A DNA stretch of 64,000 nt, from the NCBI GenBank assembly GCA_965237855.1, contig CBDEGK010000005.1:248001-312000 (forward strand), given 5' to 3'. Shown here piece after piece: positions 17,410 to 26,222 of this stretch. The notes beneath the pieces are model-generated. The model made no database searches. It saw only the letters and a program-made list of their open reading frames with translations, and was not told where the DNA came from. Source of the DNA: CBDEGK01 sp965237855. Its GTDB lineage: Bacteria > Pseudomonadota > Gammaproteobacteria > Pseudomonadales > Halieaceae. Numbering within the stretch: the first letter of the stretch is position 1; every line of letters begins with the position of its first letter. A program made the translations under genes and the position numbers.

Positions 17410-18880
17410 TCCGAATGACAAAGCGGCGCTTAAGCAGCAGGCTCATGCCGACGAGTTGATGGCCTTGATCCGCAGAGAGGCAAGATTTCTCGAGCAGGAA
17501 GAAAGGGTGCAGATGAGCACCGAAACCGTGCCCCTCAACCTACGTGAGCTTCCCGACTGGAAACAAGCAGATCGGGCCCTGGCGGTTAAGCAGAGCTATC
17601 ACATTTACGAGTTTATTGTTTATGACGATATTGAATTCGTCATCAATGCCTATCGCGCCATATTGCAGCGCGACCCGGATGAATCCGGCCTTGATACCTA
17701 CGTCGCTCTGTTGCGTGAGCAAGGGCCCCAGGAAAAAACGGACATCGTGCTCAACCTGTTGGATTCAGACGAAGCTAGCAGCACAGGGGTTTACGTCCAG
17801 GGAATCCGATGGGAGAAATTTGAGCGCAGATACCACGAAACCTGGTGGTTCAATTTGCGCTTGGTCAGAAACCTGTTCAAATTCAGCAAGCAATTGCAGC
17901 GCAATAACTTACAGGAATACTCACTCTACAACGAGAGGGACCGGCAACGCTTCCAGGGAGCGGTCGATAGTTACCTGGCTGAGCAACAACAGCTGTTTAA
18001 TTTCATGCGTGGACGGGAGCAGCAACTGGAGGGCGAGCAGGCAGCCATCCACCTGAAGATGGATCGCTATCGGCGAGATATGCAACTGGCCCGCCAGGAT
18101 TTGCTCAACCAGCAGCAGCGTCTCAATGTTTTGCTGGACGAATTACATGACGAACTGAGCTCGGAGGCTCTGACAACCGAGCAGAAACAGGTTCTGGCCA
18201 CTCACTCCAGCGAAAAGCTGGATGCGTTTTACCTGGCTTTTGAGAATGAGTGCCGGGGCGATGAAGATGAGATACGCGCGCAGTTGATGGATTATCTGCC
18301 TCGTATAAAGAGCTGTGAACAAATATCAGACACGCAACCACTGCTGGATATTGGCAGTGGCCGTGGTGAGTGGTTGGCCCTGCTGAGGGATCACGAGATA
18401 CCTGCAATCGGAGTGGACATCAGCAAGGTGCTGGTAAATCACTGTCGGCAGCAGCAATTGAACGTGACCCTGGCTGATGCGCTGATCTTTCTCGGTGATG
18501 CTGAGGACGCCAGTTTTGGAGCCGTCAGCGGTTTTCATATCATTGAGCACCTGCCCTTTGAGCAGCTTTTTTCACTGATTGAACAGTGTCACCGGGTGCT
18601 GGTGCCGGGGGGGCAATTGATCTTCGAAACACCCAACCCAGAGAATATGATGGTAGGGAGCCATACCTTTTATCACGACCCCACGCACTTGAACCCGATT
18701 ACCCCAACCCTCATCGATTTCCTGGTTCAGCACCTGGGTTTCACCGGCACTGAGATCCTGCGACTGCATCCGTATCCACCAGAGGCGCGGCTGCCAGGGA
18801 TAGACCCACTCACAGACCGCATTAATGGCGCGTTTTGTGGGCCACAGGATTTCGCCATTTGCGCGGTCAAGCCCGCATAG
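17402..18880 (+). CDS. DUF4214 domain - coiled coil - SAM methyltransferase fusion
   Basis: A 492-residue three-part protein. Residues about 65-125 match a DUF4214 unit (INAYRAILQRDPDESGLDTYV, then LLDSDEA). Residues about 175-260 are Gln- and Glu-rich coiled coil. Residues about 300-490 are a class I methyltransferase with the SAM loop LLDIGSGRGEW (304-314), the acidic end of strand 2 (GVDIS) and a post-motif HIIEHLPFEQL. DUF4214 is also found in the large RTX protein at 22744 and in the protease at 29551, so this domain may bring the methyltransferase to the cargo or its glycan. The methyl acceptor, sugar or protein, is unknown. Confidence 0.75.
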   Translation: MTDPNDKAALKQQAHADELMALIRREARFLEQEERVQMSTETVPLNLRELPDWKQADRALAVKQSYHIYEFIVYDDIEFVINAYRAILQRDPDESGLDTYVALLREQGPQEKTDIVLNLLDSDEASSTGVYVQGIRWEKFERRYHETWWFNLRLVRNLFKFSKQLQRNNLQEYSLYNERDRQRFQGAVDSYLAEQQQLFNFMRGREQQLEGEQAAIHLKMDRYRRDMQLARQDLLNQQQRLNVLLDELHDELSSEALTTEQKQVLATHSSEKLDAFYLAFENECRGDEDEIRAQLMDYLPRIKSCEQISDTQPLLDIGSGRGEWLALLRDHEIPAIGVDISKVLVNHCRQQQLNVTLADALIFLGDAEDASFGAVSGFHIIEHLPFEQLFSLIEQCHRVLVPGGQLIFETPNPENMMVGSHTFYHDPTHLNPITPTLIDFLVQHLGFTGTEILRLHPYPPEARLPGIDPLTDRINGAFCGPQDFAICAVKPA

Positions 18881-18890
18881 GAACTGTTCA

Positions 18891-19919
18891 ATGAACGTTG
18901 TGGTGACCGCTAACAAAGTGCCGTTTATGCCAGGAGGTGCTGACTACCATATTCAAGGCCTGGTAAAAGCGCTGCAACAGCACGGCCACCAGGTGGAGTT
19001 GTTGCAGTTTCCTTTCCGGTTTTCACCAGAGTCAGAGGTCGCGCGGCTGATGCACTTCTGTGAGCAGACTGATCTCAATATACCCAACGGTATGTCGGTG
19101 GATAAAGTCGTAAGCCTGCAGTTTCCAAGTTACGGTGTACAACATGACGATCACCGGGTCTGGATCATGCATCAACATCGCTCGGTTTACGATCTCTATG
19201 ACAGCCTGCCGCAATCGCCTGAATTAGATGCTTTGCGCAAACAAGTCACTGAGTTTGACAATCGAGCCCTGGCCAGAGCGCAGAAGCTATACGCCAATTC
19301 TGAGCGAGTTGCACAGCGTTTGCAGCAATTTAACGGGCTCGATGCAGAGCCGCTGTATCATCCACCGCACGGTGCAGAGCACTTCTTTAATGAAGAGCCC
19401 TATGACTACGTATTTTTCCCCAGTCGACTCGAGAAGTTAAAGCGGCAGGACCTGGTGATTGAGGCTGCGCAACACCTGCACTCGGGCGTTCGCATCTTAC
19501 TGGGGGGTGACGGGGGGCAGAAACCCTATTACCAGCAGTTGATCGCTCGCCTGGGGGTGGGAGACCGGGTGCAATTGATAGGGCGCTTCAGCGAGGCGGA
19601 AAAATACGTGCTTTACGCGCGCTCCCTGGCGGTGCTGTTTGTCCCCCAGGACGAGGATTACGGCTATATCACACTGGAGGCCATGCTCTCGGGCAAGCCT
19701 GTAATCACCTGTAATGACTCCGGTGGCCCACTGGAGTTTGTCCGCAATGATGAAACCGGGCTGGTGGTTGAATCGGAGCCTGAACTGCTTGCGGCTGCCA
19801 TAGACCAGCTTGCCAACAACCGGGAGCGAGCCCGCGACATGGGAGCAGCCGGTCGAGCTGGATACGTCTCAGCCGAAATCTCCTGGCAGCGCGTGGTTGA
19901 GAGGCTGTTGAGCCCATGA
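18891..19919 (+). CDS. Glycosyltransferase family 4 protein
   Basis: A 342-residue GT-B glycosyltransferase beginning MNVVVTANKVPFMPGGADYHI. The open frame extends back to 18825, but the ATG at 18891 gives the family-typical N-terminus. The donor-binding half shows FFPSRLEKLKRQDLVIEAA, LFVPQDEDYGYITLEAMLSG and GGPLEFV. The DEDYG form of the acidic motif is shared with the first half of the next protein, suggesting related substrates or a duplication. Its stop overlaps the next start (ATGA). Confidence 0.78.
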   Translation: MNVVVTANKVPFMPGGADYHIQGLVKALQQHGHQVELLQFPFRFSPESEVARLMHFCEQTDLNIPNGMSVDKVVSLQFPSYGVQHDDHRVWIMHQHRSVYDLYDSLPQSPELDALRKQVTEFDNRALARAQKLYANSERVAQRLQQFNGLDAEPLYHPPHGAEHFFNEEPYDYVFFPSRLEKLKRQDLVIEAAQHLHSGVRILLGGDGGQKPYYQQLIARLGVGDRVQLIGRFSEAEKYVLYARSLAVLFVPQDEDYGYITLEAMLSGKPVITCNDSGGPLEFVRNDETGLVVESEPELLAAAIDQLANNRERARDMGAAGRAGYVSAEISWQRVVERLLSP

Positions 19920-22321
19920 AAATTGCCATCCTCGCCCCCAGCGGCGTGCCCTACGCCGTGGGTGGGGCAGAGAAATTGTGGTGGGGATTGATCGAGGGCA
20001 TGCGCGCACATACGGACCACGAAGTTGAGTTGATCAAAGTACCCTCAGCCGAACGCAATATGCGTGAAATACTCACAAGCTATCGCTTTTTTTCGGACCT
20101 CGATCTCACTCACTTCGACATGGTGATTTCCACCAAGTACCCCGCCTGGATGATCTGGCACTGGAATCACGTGGTTTACTTGCAACACAAATTGCGGGGC
20201 CTGTACGACACCTATCCCCAACACTTGCCCTTGCAGTTGGATGAGTGGCCCGCTGAGCTGGACAACCTGGCCGCATTGTTAGATCGTAAGCCGGCTCGAG
20301 AGCATCGGGACTCGCTGTTCCAGGAGCTGCAGCGTCTGCAGGATCAATTGCCGGGGGCAAGCTGGGACGAGTGGTTTGCCCTGCCGGGGCCATTGGCGCG
20401 GGCTATTGTGCACTGGCTCGATGATTCGGCGCTGCGGCCCGGGCTGGTGCGCAAGTACATGGCTATCTCCAGCAATGTGGCCGCCCGTGAGAACTATTTT
20501 CCTGAAGGAGTGGAGGTCCAGGTTATTCTCCACCCCAGCGACCTGTTGCCCGCTGAAAATAAGGCCGGCGATTACCTCTTTACTGTCAGCCGATTGGACC
20601 GGCCCAAGCGCCTGCACCTGTTAATCCAGGCCTTGCGCCTGTCCCGGTCGAAGCTGCCCCTGTTGATTGCCGGCAGCGGGCCAGAGCAGGAAGCCTTGAA
20701 GCAGTTAGCCGGTGACGATACACGAATTGTTTTCCTGGGGCGCCTGGCCGATTCCGAACTGCGCCGCTATTACAGCCGCGCCCTGGCTGTCGCCTTTGTG
20801 CCCGAAGATGAAGACTATGGACTGATCACGGTGGAGGCGATGCAGGCGGGCAAGCCGGTGCTGACCTGCTTCGATAGCGGCGGCTCTCTGGAATTGGTAG
20901 AGCACGGCAGTAATGGCTGGGTGGTCGATGCTCAGCCGCCAGCGTTGGCTCAGGTGATCGATGAAATTGACGGCGACAGGGAGCGGGTGCGCGCCATGGC
21001 AGAGTGCTGCCGCGAAACAGTCGCTCATATTAATTGGCCGGCAACCATCGCGCAGCTGTTGGATGACTGCGGAAGGGTGGATGTGAATGGCCTGCTGGAG
21101 CGAGGCAAGCCCAATCATATACTGGTGCCGCTGACCTTTCCCGTGTGGCCCCCCCACACCGGCGGCCAGAACCGGGTGTTTCACCTCTATAGCCGCATCA
21201 GTGAATTCACGCCGGTTACCCTGCTTACCCTGTGTAACTCTGAGGAGCCAGCATTCGATGGTGAAATCGCGCCCGGATTGAGGGAGTTGAGAATTCCCAA
21301 GTCGGCGGCGCACCAGGCCGGTGAGTGGGCCGTAGAAGTCGAGTTGGAGTCATCAATTGCCGATCTCTACGCCATCGAGCATATGGCCGAAACCCCCGCC
21401 TATATGCAGGCGTTGAAAAGCCTGAGTCTGGAATCGGAGCTGGTAGTGGCCTCACACCCCTATTTGTATCGCGCAATTCGGCAGGTATACCCGGGCAAGT
21501 TGTACTATGAAGCCCACAATGTGGAGCTTGATATGAAGCGCCATATTCTCGGAGATGGTCCGCTTGCGGCTCCCTGGCTTGAGCTGATTGATAATACCGA
21601 GCGCGCCTGCGCGCGCGCGGCGGTGGGAATTTCTATATGTTCCAGCGAAGATGGAGAGCGCCTGGCGGCGTTATACGACCTGGCCGCTGCGGACATGGTC
21701 CTGGCTCCCAACGGTGTAGATAGCACGGCCATCCCCTTTATTGGTGGCAGGGCAAGGCAGCGGGTGGCACTTCGTATGGCACCTGCCGCGAGGCCTGCCG
21801 CGGTATTTATAGGCAGTTGGCACGGGCCCAACATCGACGCGGTGCAATTTATCCTCGATCTGCTGGCGCCGGCACTACAGCATATGGAGTTCTGGGTGAT
21901 AGGTAGCGTGTGCCGCTATGAATATGGAGTTGTGCCAGGCAATGTCGTCTTTTTTGGCCAATTGCCTGATGCCGACAAGAATGCGGTGTTGAGCTGTGCC
22001 CAGGTGGCGCTGAACCCGGTATGCACGGGCTCTGGCAGCAACCTGAAGATGGCGGAGTACATGGCAGCGGGGTTACCAATACTGAGTACCCCCTTTGGCT
22101 GCCGCGGCCTCGATGTAGCGGAGGCAGCAGGGGTTTACCAGGCCGAAATGGGTGAATTTGCAGAAAAACTGGGAATAGTCGTCAACCAATCATCCAAAAG
22201 TGCGTTAGATGCTATGTCAGCCTGCGTCCACACTGCAGAGGGCGCAGATTATGACTGGCGAGGTATTGCGATGGATTTGTTTGAGCACATGGTCACGGTG
22301 TGTGGCAAATGCTCAGAATAA
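19916..22321 (+). CDS. Bifunctional glycosyltransferase with two GT4 modules
   Basis: An 801-residue protein made of two glycosyltransferase modules. The first (about 1-385) starts MKIAILAPSGVPYAVGGAEK and carries DRPKRLHLLIQAL and PEDEDYGLITVEAMQAGKPV. The second (about 398-801) restarts with HILVPLTFPVWPPHTGGQNR and ends with GSGSNLKMAEYMAAGLPILS. Each module has its own N- and C-terminal Rossmann halves, so this is a true fusion rather than a long single enzyme. It may add two sugars in sequence. It closes the secretion operon; over 400 bp follow before the next gene. Confidence 0.8.
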   Translation: MKIAILAPSGVPYAVGGAEKLWWGLIEGMRAHTDHEVELIKVPSAERNMREILTSYRFFSDLDLTHFDMVISTKYPAWMIWHWNHVVYLQHKLRGLYDTYPQHLPLQLDEWPAELDNLAALLDRKPAREHRDSLFQELQRLQDQLPGASWDEWFALPGPLARAIVHWLDDSALRPGLVRKYMAISSNVAARENYFPEGVEVQVILHPSDLLPAENKAGDYLFTVSRLDRPKRLHLLIQALRLSRSKLPLLIAGSGPEQEALKQLAGDDTRIVFLGRLADSELRRYYSRALAVAFVPEDEDYGLITVEAMQAGKPVLTCFDSGGSLELVEHGSNGWVVDAQPPALAQVIDEIDGDRERVRAMAECCRETVAHINWPATIAQLLDDCGRVDVNGLLERGKPNHILVPLTFPVWPPHTGGQNRVFHLYSRISEFTPVTLLTLCNSEEPAFDGEIAPGLRELRIPKSAAHQAGEWAVEVELESSIADLYAIEHMAETPAYMQALKSLSLESELVVASHPYLYRAIRQVYPGKLYYEAHNVELDMKRHILGDGPLAAPWLELIDNTERACARAAVGISICSSEDGERLAALYDLAAADMVLAPNGVDSTAIPFIGGRARQRVALRMAPAARPAAVFIGSWHGPNIDAVQFILDLLAPALQHMEFWVIGSVCRYEYGVVPGNVVFFGQLPDADKNAVLSCAQVALNPVCTGSGSNLKMAEYMAAGLPILSTPFGCRGLDVAEAAGVYQAEMGEFAEKLGIVVNQSSKSALDAMSACVHTAEGADYDWRGIAMDLFEHMVTVCGKCSE

Positions 22322-22489
22322 GCCTATAATCGCGTGCCAAAGGCAAAGTGGTATTTTGTCTGGAGAGTCGTCGGCCGAATGTGTTGGTAAGCCAGGTGGC
22401 TTTTGGTTAATAAGTAACCAGTTTTACCCGACCCAGGAAGGGTAAGGTTCAAAAAGGTGCATATTGCCAAAAACACTAAAAGAAATGGT

Positions 22490-22518
22490 TTGACAGTACT
22501 TTACGATCGATATATAAC
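22490..22518 (+). promoter_or_regulatory. Strong sigma-70 promoter for the RTX/DUF4214 protein
   Basis: A consensus -35 box TTGACA (22490-22495), a 17-nt spacer and TATAAC (22513-22518). This is the best promoter match noticed in the window. Transcription would start near 22525, leaving a leader of about 220 nt before the ATG. The gene it serves encodes a large, probably abundant surface protein. Confidence 0.75.
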
Positions 22519-22524
22519 TTTCTA

Positions 22525-22743
22525 CGTCAGGAATGCTTCACTGATGGTTATACCTGTGTGGGCTGTTAACACCAGGAGCCTAGCGTGATATCAGGCCTGG
22601 AGAGGGAAGATGCAAGGTAATAAGAAACAGACCGTGCTACCTCATAACAATGGAGTATGGTTATTTTCTTCTCTCTCCGGAGAGATACTAAAAAACTAAA
22701 ATTTTAGCGTTTCGTTAAACTTAATATATTGGATAGGAGTGTC
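22525..22743 (+). other. Long structured 5' leader of the surface-protein mRNA
   Basis: About 220 nt without a credible gene, AT-rich near its end. It contains a 14-nt palindrome TCTCTCCGGAGAGA (22672-22685) and a CCAGGAGCCT/AGGCCTGG imperfect pairing near 22570-22600. The AGGAG ribosome site is at 22735-22739. Long leaders that stabilise mRNA are known for S-layer genes. The remainder of the gap, 22322-22489, shows nothing I can name. Confidence 0.5.
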
Positions 22744-25700
22744 ATGTCTATGGCTACCAACGAAGAAATTGTAGCAAAAGCACAGCAGTTGTATGTGTCC
22801 TACTACGGCCGATGGGCAGACCCAGCGGGTCTGAATTTTTGGATTGATAAATTTGAAGCGAGCGACAATGTCGACCAGGTCTTGATTGATTTTGGTACGG
22901 GTGATGAATACCTGGACTGGATCGCTGATAACGGCCTGGATACCTCAGAGGACGTGGTTACGGCGCTGTACCAGCAAATGTTCAACCGCGACCCCGACGC
23001 TGAAGGCCTGGCCTTTTACGTTGAGCAGCTGGAAAGTGGCGCACTGTCACTGGCCTCTATTGCTCTGGATATCGCCAATGGCGCCACTGGTGACGACGTT
23101 ACCATTCTCAACAACAAGGTTGACGTCGCCAATGTTGCTACCGACGATGTTGAAGACCAAGGCAAAGCCTACAGCTCTGATGACATTGCCGATGCACAAG
23201 CTGCCCTGGCCCTGGTTGATGAAGACGAAGACTCCGTGGCTGCAGGCACCGCTGCTGCTGCCGACGTGGTTGATGGCCTGCCTGAAGGCGGCCCGGGTGG
23301 AGAATTCACCCTGACCGAGACCGATTCTTCCGCTGACTACAGTGCTCGTACCAGTTCTGTCATAGTAACTCTTGATGGCGATGCAGACGAGGCTGATTTT
23401 GATGTGAAGGGTAGCGCGTTCGACGACATGTTTATCCTCGAAGAGTTGGGCTCGGCTGATATTGATGGATTCGACGGTATTGATACCATCAACTTCAACG
23501 AAATCAACGGCGACCAGGTGGTCAGTTTGTTGGCCGGCAGCTTCGCCACTGATGACGGTGCTAGCGGTGTGCTCACCAGCATCGAAAATATAATCGGCAG
23601 CGACGGTGATGACACTATCACCGGTAGCAGCGATGACAACGAAATCTGGGCCGGTGACGGTGACGACACGGTCGAAATGGGTGTCGGTGATGACAATGCC
23701 TACTTTGAAGACGAAGACCAGCTCGGCACTGGCACGGTCGACGGCCAGTCTGGCGAAGACTCCATTGTGTTCACTGCGGACGCGATTGACCTGACCGCTG
23801 TTGATGCTACCCACATATCCGTTGAAAACCTGGTCTTGTCCGACCTGGATGACGAGGGCGAAGTGTCACTGTTGTTTGGTACCGTCAGCTCTACATACGT
23901 AGTGATTGATCAGTTCGACGCCATTATCGGTTCTGATGCAGTTGACTCTCTTAGCTGGTCGACCGGCACGGATGTCGATATCAGCGGCGTTGAGTTGATC
24001 GATATTGACGTGCTGACGATGGGTGGTAGCAGTACCGATATTTCCTTGACACTGGGTGCCGATATGGTGCCCACAGATATTTCTATCGTCGGTAACAACA
24101 AAGATCGCCTCTATTTGGATGGTACCGGTGTGTTTGACCTGACCGGGATAACCCTTAGCGGTTTTGACAAAATTGAGAATACCGGCCAAAGTGGGCATAC
24201 GCTGATTATCAATCAGCATATTGCAGACTCTATGCTGGAAGAAAGTGGCAATGCCAACATTGACATTCAGAACGGTGATGAAACTTCTATTCTGACCTTC
24301 TCCGGCAATATCGACTTGTCGGGTTTTGATAATAATGACAGCAGGATCCATACTTCGGCGGTTGAATTCGGCGAGGCGACCACGGTAATCGTTAGAGACC
24401 TGAAGAACTGGGATGGCATCAAAACCGTTGATGGCGGCGAAGGTGACAATGACACATTGGTCATTGTGGATACCACTATTAGTGCAACCAGCTATGCCTC
24501 CCAGGATCTGACAGGCATCGAGGCCTTCCAGAATCTGACAGGCATCGAGCTGGGTGGTATTGAGAATCTGCTGATCGACATCAACAGTCTGTTTGAAGAC
24601 TACTGGGTGACCATTGATGAAAGTTCACTGGGCGATGACCTGAAGACCATAGCCGGCCGCATCAACCTTTGGATTGAAGACAACCCTACCGCTGCCGATC
24701 TTACTGGCGTAGTATTGTCAGACGTGGGTGACCTGAGCTCTAATAGCACCGGCGCGTTCGTTGTCGTCGACCAGGGAGCCCTGGAGTCCTTTGCGACGCT
24801 GGGGGGTGGTCTCGGTTCCCGTCTTGATGACAATAAACTGGCCCTCATGATGGGTGGCAATCTTGACCTGAGCGACATGGTGTGGGGCGGGGATGATTCC
24901 ACAGATACTCTGATAGTTGTCGGCACAGACGATGCAGATGATTCACTGACCATGTTCAGCACAATGACTACAGGTATCTCACTTGGCGGTGATAATAATG
25001 TCATTGATGTTAACCTCGGTGGTGGTAACAACACCTACAGCGGAAGCGCCTCTGTGCTGACTCTGACGGCTGGTACTGTAACTGGGCCGACCGATGACGG
25101 TACCAACATGGTTATTGGCGCTGTCGGTATTCAAGCAGTTGGCGGTGCGGGTGCTGAATTAGCTGGTGTTAACTACGATGGTACGGTGACTGGTGGTTAC
25201 GGATCCGATATCCTGATCGGGCTCTTCAATGGTGATCAGCGCCTGGGTGCTGGCAATGACTCCATCACCGGTATCGCCGGTAAAGGTGCTGATGGTGCGG
25301 GTGCTGCACTCGGCTCTGGCGATGACAGCTTCACCGGTTTTTCAGCGGTCTGGTATAACAACTCCAACGGCGGCAACGGTTCTGTTGTTGACGGCGGATC
25401 TGGTGACGATACCCTGAGCACCTCCTATGCTGGTGACGAGTTAACCGGTGGTAGCGGTTCCGATGTGTTCTCCATCAGTGGTAAAGCCCTGGGTGTGCAA
25501 GAGGTCGAAGGATTGTTTACGCTGAATACCATGGGTAAGTCCGGTGGGGGGGGTAATCCCGGTGGGGGATCTGTTGGTCACTCCCTCTTGCTTGTTGATT
25601 TCAACGACGGCGAGAGAGATTCGTTGCAGCTGAACCTGGTGGGTACTTATACTACGGGTATTGATATGACCAGCCTTAATAAGGCCACAACGGGCACCAC

Positions 25701-26112
25701 TACGTTAACGTCCCCACTGGCCCCTGCATTAACCACCGAGGGCGCTCTGGCGGTACTGACGGCTGCCGGTGCACTGGGTGTACGTGCCAATGGTGAGGCT
25801 GTGGGTGCTACCGTGGCATTGCCAGTGATAGCTGAGGTTAACATGTTCCGGAATTACCTGACCTCTGCTACAATCAACGGCAACGGCCTGGGTTCGATGG
25901 CAATTAAAAATGTACCGGCATCTCTTGCCGATACCACTTACGTGATGTTTGCTCGTACTGACTTCGGGAGGGACGCAGCACTGGTGGCTTACCTGGTAAC
26001 CGCTAACTCCAGGGCACCTGCAAACGTTAACACTTCAGAGGTGACACAGGTGTTGATTGCCAACATCGGTGGTTCCAGTGGTATCGGCGGTGGTGATATC
26101 ATCATCCTCTGA
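22744..26112 (+). CDS. Large DUF4214/RTX-type secreted protein, S-layer-like
   Basis: A 1,122-residue, strongly acidic protein with no cysteine. Residues about 10-130 hold two DUF4214 units (SYYGRWADPAGLNFWIDKFE and MFNRDPDAEGLAFYVEQLES). RTX-like GGxGxD calcium repeats occur near residue 284 (GSDGDDTITG, GDGDDTV) and again near 820-910 (GGYGSDILIG, GSGDDSFTG, DGGSGDDTLS). There is no Sec signal. The C-terminus ends in aliphatic residues (GGGDIIIL), as in type I secretion substrates. Long Thr/Ser/Asn/Gly-rich stretches fit an array-forming or glycosylated surface protein. ATG at 22744 is chosen; ATG at 22750 is also possible. A strong promoter, a long leader and a strong terminator suggest high expression. 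An adhesin is the main alternative to an S-layer protein. Confidence 0.75.
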   Translation: MSMATNEEIVAKAQQLYVSYYGRWADPAGLNFWIDKFEASDNVDQVLIDFGTGDEYLDWIADNGLDTSEDVVTALYQQMFNRDPDAEGLAFYVEQLESGALSLASIALDIANGATGDDVTILNNKVDVANVATDDVEDQGKAYSSDDIADAQAALALVDEDEDSVAAGTAAAADVVDGLPEGGPGGEFTLTETDSSADYSARTSSVIVTLDGDADEADFDVKGSAFDDMFILEELGSADIDGFDGIDTINFNEINGDQVVSLLAGSFATDDGASGVLTSIENIIGSDGDDTITGSSDDNEIWAGDGDDTVEMGVGDDNAYFEDEDQLGTGTVDGQSGEDSIVFTADAIDLTAVDATHISVENLVLSDLDDEGEVSLLFGTVSSTYVVIDQFDAIIGSDAVDSLSWSTGTDVDISGVELIDIDVLTMGGSSTDISLTLGADMVPTDISIVGNNKDRLYLDGTGVFDLTGITLSGFDKIENTGQSGHTLIINQHIADSMLEESGNANIDIQNGDETSILTFSGNIDLSGFDNNDSRIHTSAVEFGEATTVIVRDLKNWDGIKTVDGGEGDNDTLVIVDTTISATSYASQDLTGIEAFQNLTGIELGGIENLLIDINSLFEDYWVTIDESSLGDDLKTIAGRINLWIEDNPTAADLTGVVLSDVGDLSSNSTGAFVVVDQGALESFATLGGGLGSRLDDNKLALMMGGNLDLSDMVWGGDDSTDTLIVVGTDDADDSLTMFSTMTTGISLGGDNNVIDVNLGGGNNTYSGSASVLTLTAGTVTGPTDDGTNMVIGAVGIQAVGGAGAELAGVNYDGTVTGGYGSDILIGLFNGDQRLGAGNDSITGIAGKGADGAGAALGSGDDSFTGFSAVWYNNSNGGNGSVVDGGSGDDTLSTSYAGDELTGGSGSDVFSISGKALGVQEVEGLFTLNTMGKSGGGGNPGGGSVGHSLLLVDFNDGERDSLQLNLVGTYTTGIDMTSLNKATTGTTTLTSPLAPALTTEGALAVLTAAGALGVRANGEAVGATVALPVIAEVNMFRNYLTSATINGNGLGSMAIKNVPASLADTTYVMFARTDFGRDAALVAYLVTANSRAPANVNTSEVTQVLIANIGGSSGIGGGDIIIL

Positions 26113-26125
26113 TGCTGTTGGAGAA

Positions 26126-26153
26126 GGCATCCACGCAATCCCGCGTGGATGCC
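26126..26153 (+). terminator. Perfect 11-bp hairpin after the surface-protein gene
   Basis: GGCATCCACGC and GCGTGGATGCC form a perfect 11-bp stem with a 6-nt loop, 14 bp after the stop codon. No T run follows directly. It probably protects the mRNA 3' end or reinforces the terminator that starts 11 bp later. Confidence 0.65.
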
Positions 26154-26163
26154 ATCAAAATCC

Positions 26164-26193
26164 AAACCCCGGATACTGTCCGGGGTTTTTTTT
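26164..26193 (+). terminator. Strong intrinsic terminator
   Basis: AAACCCCGGA-TACTG-TCCGGGGTTT followed by more T residues: a 10-bp stem, 5-nt loop and a run of eight Ts. It ends the surface-protein transcript and separates it from the downstream operon. Confidence 0.9.
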
Positions 26194-26222
26194 GAACTAA
26201 ATGAGCATTTTCAAATAGAGAC

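Noticed and set aside
22209..22445. Small protein in the gap after the double glycosyltransferase
   Set aside because: The frame mostly overlaps the end of the glycosyltransferase gene and has no ribosome site or recognisable sequence.
23590..25440. DNA tandem repeats or CRISPR in the large surface gene
   Set aside because: The repetition is at protein level (RTX motifs) without uniform DNA units or spacers.
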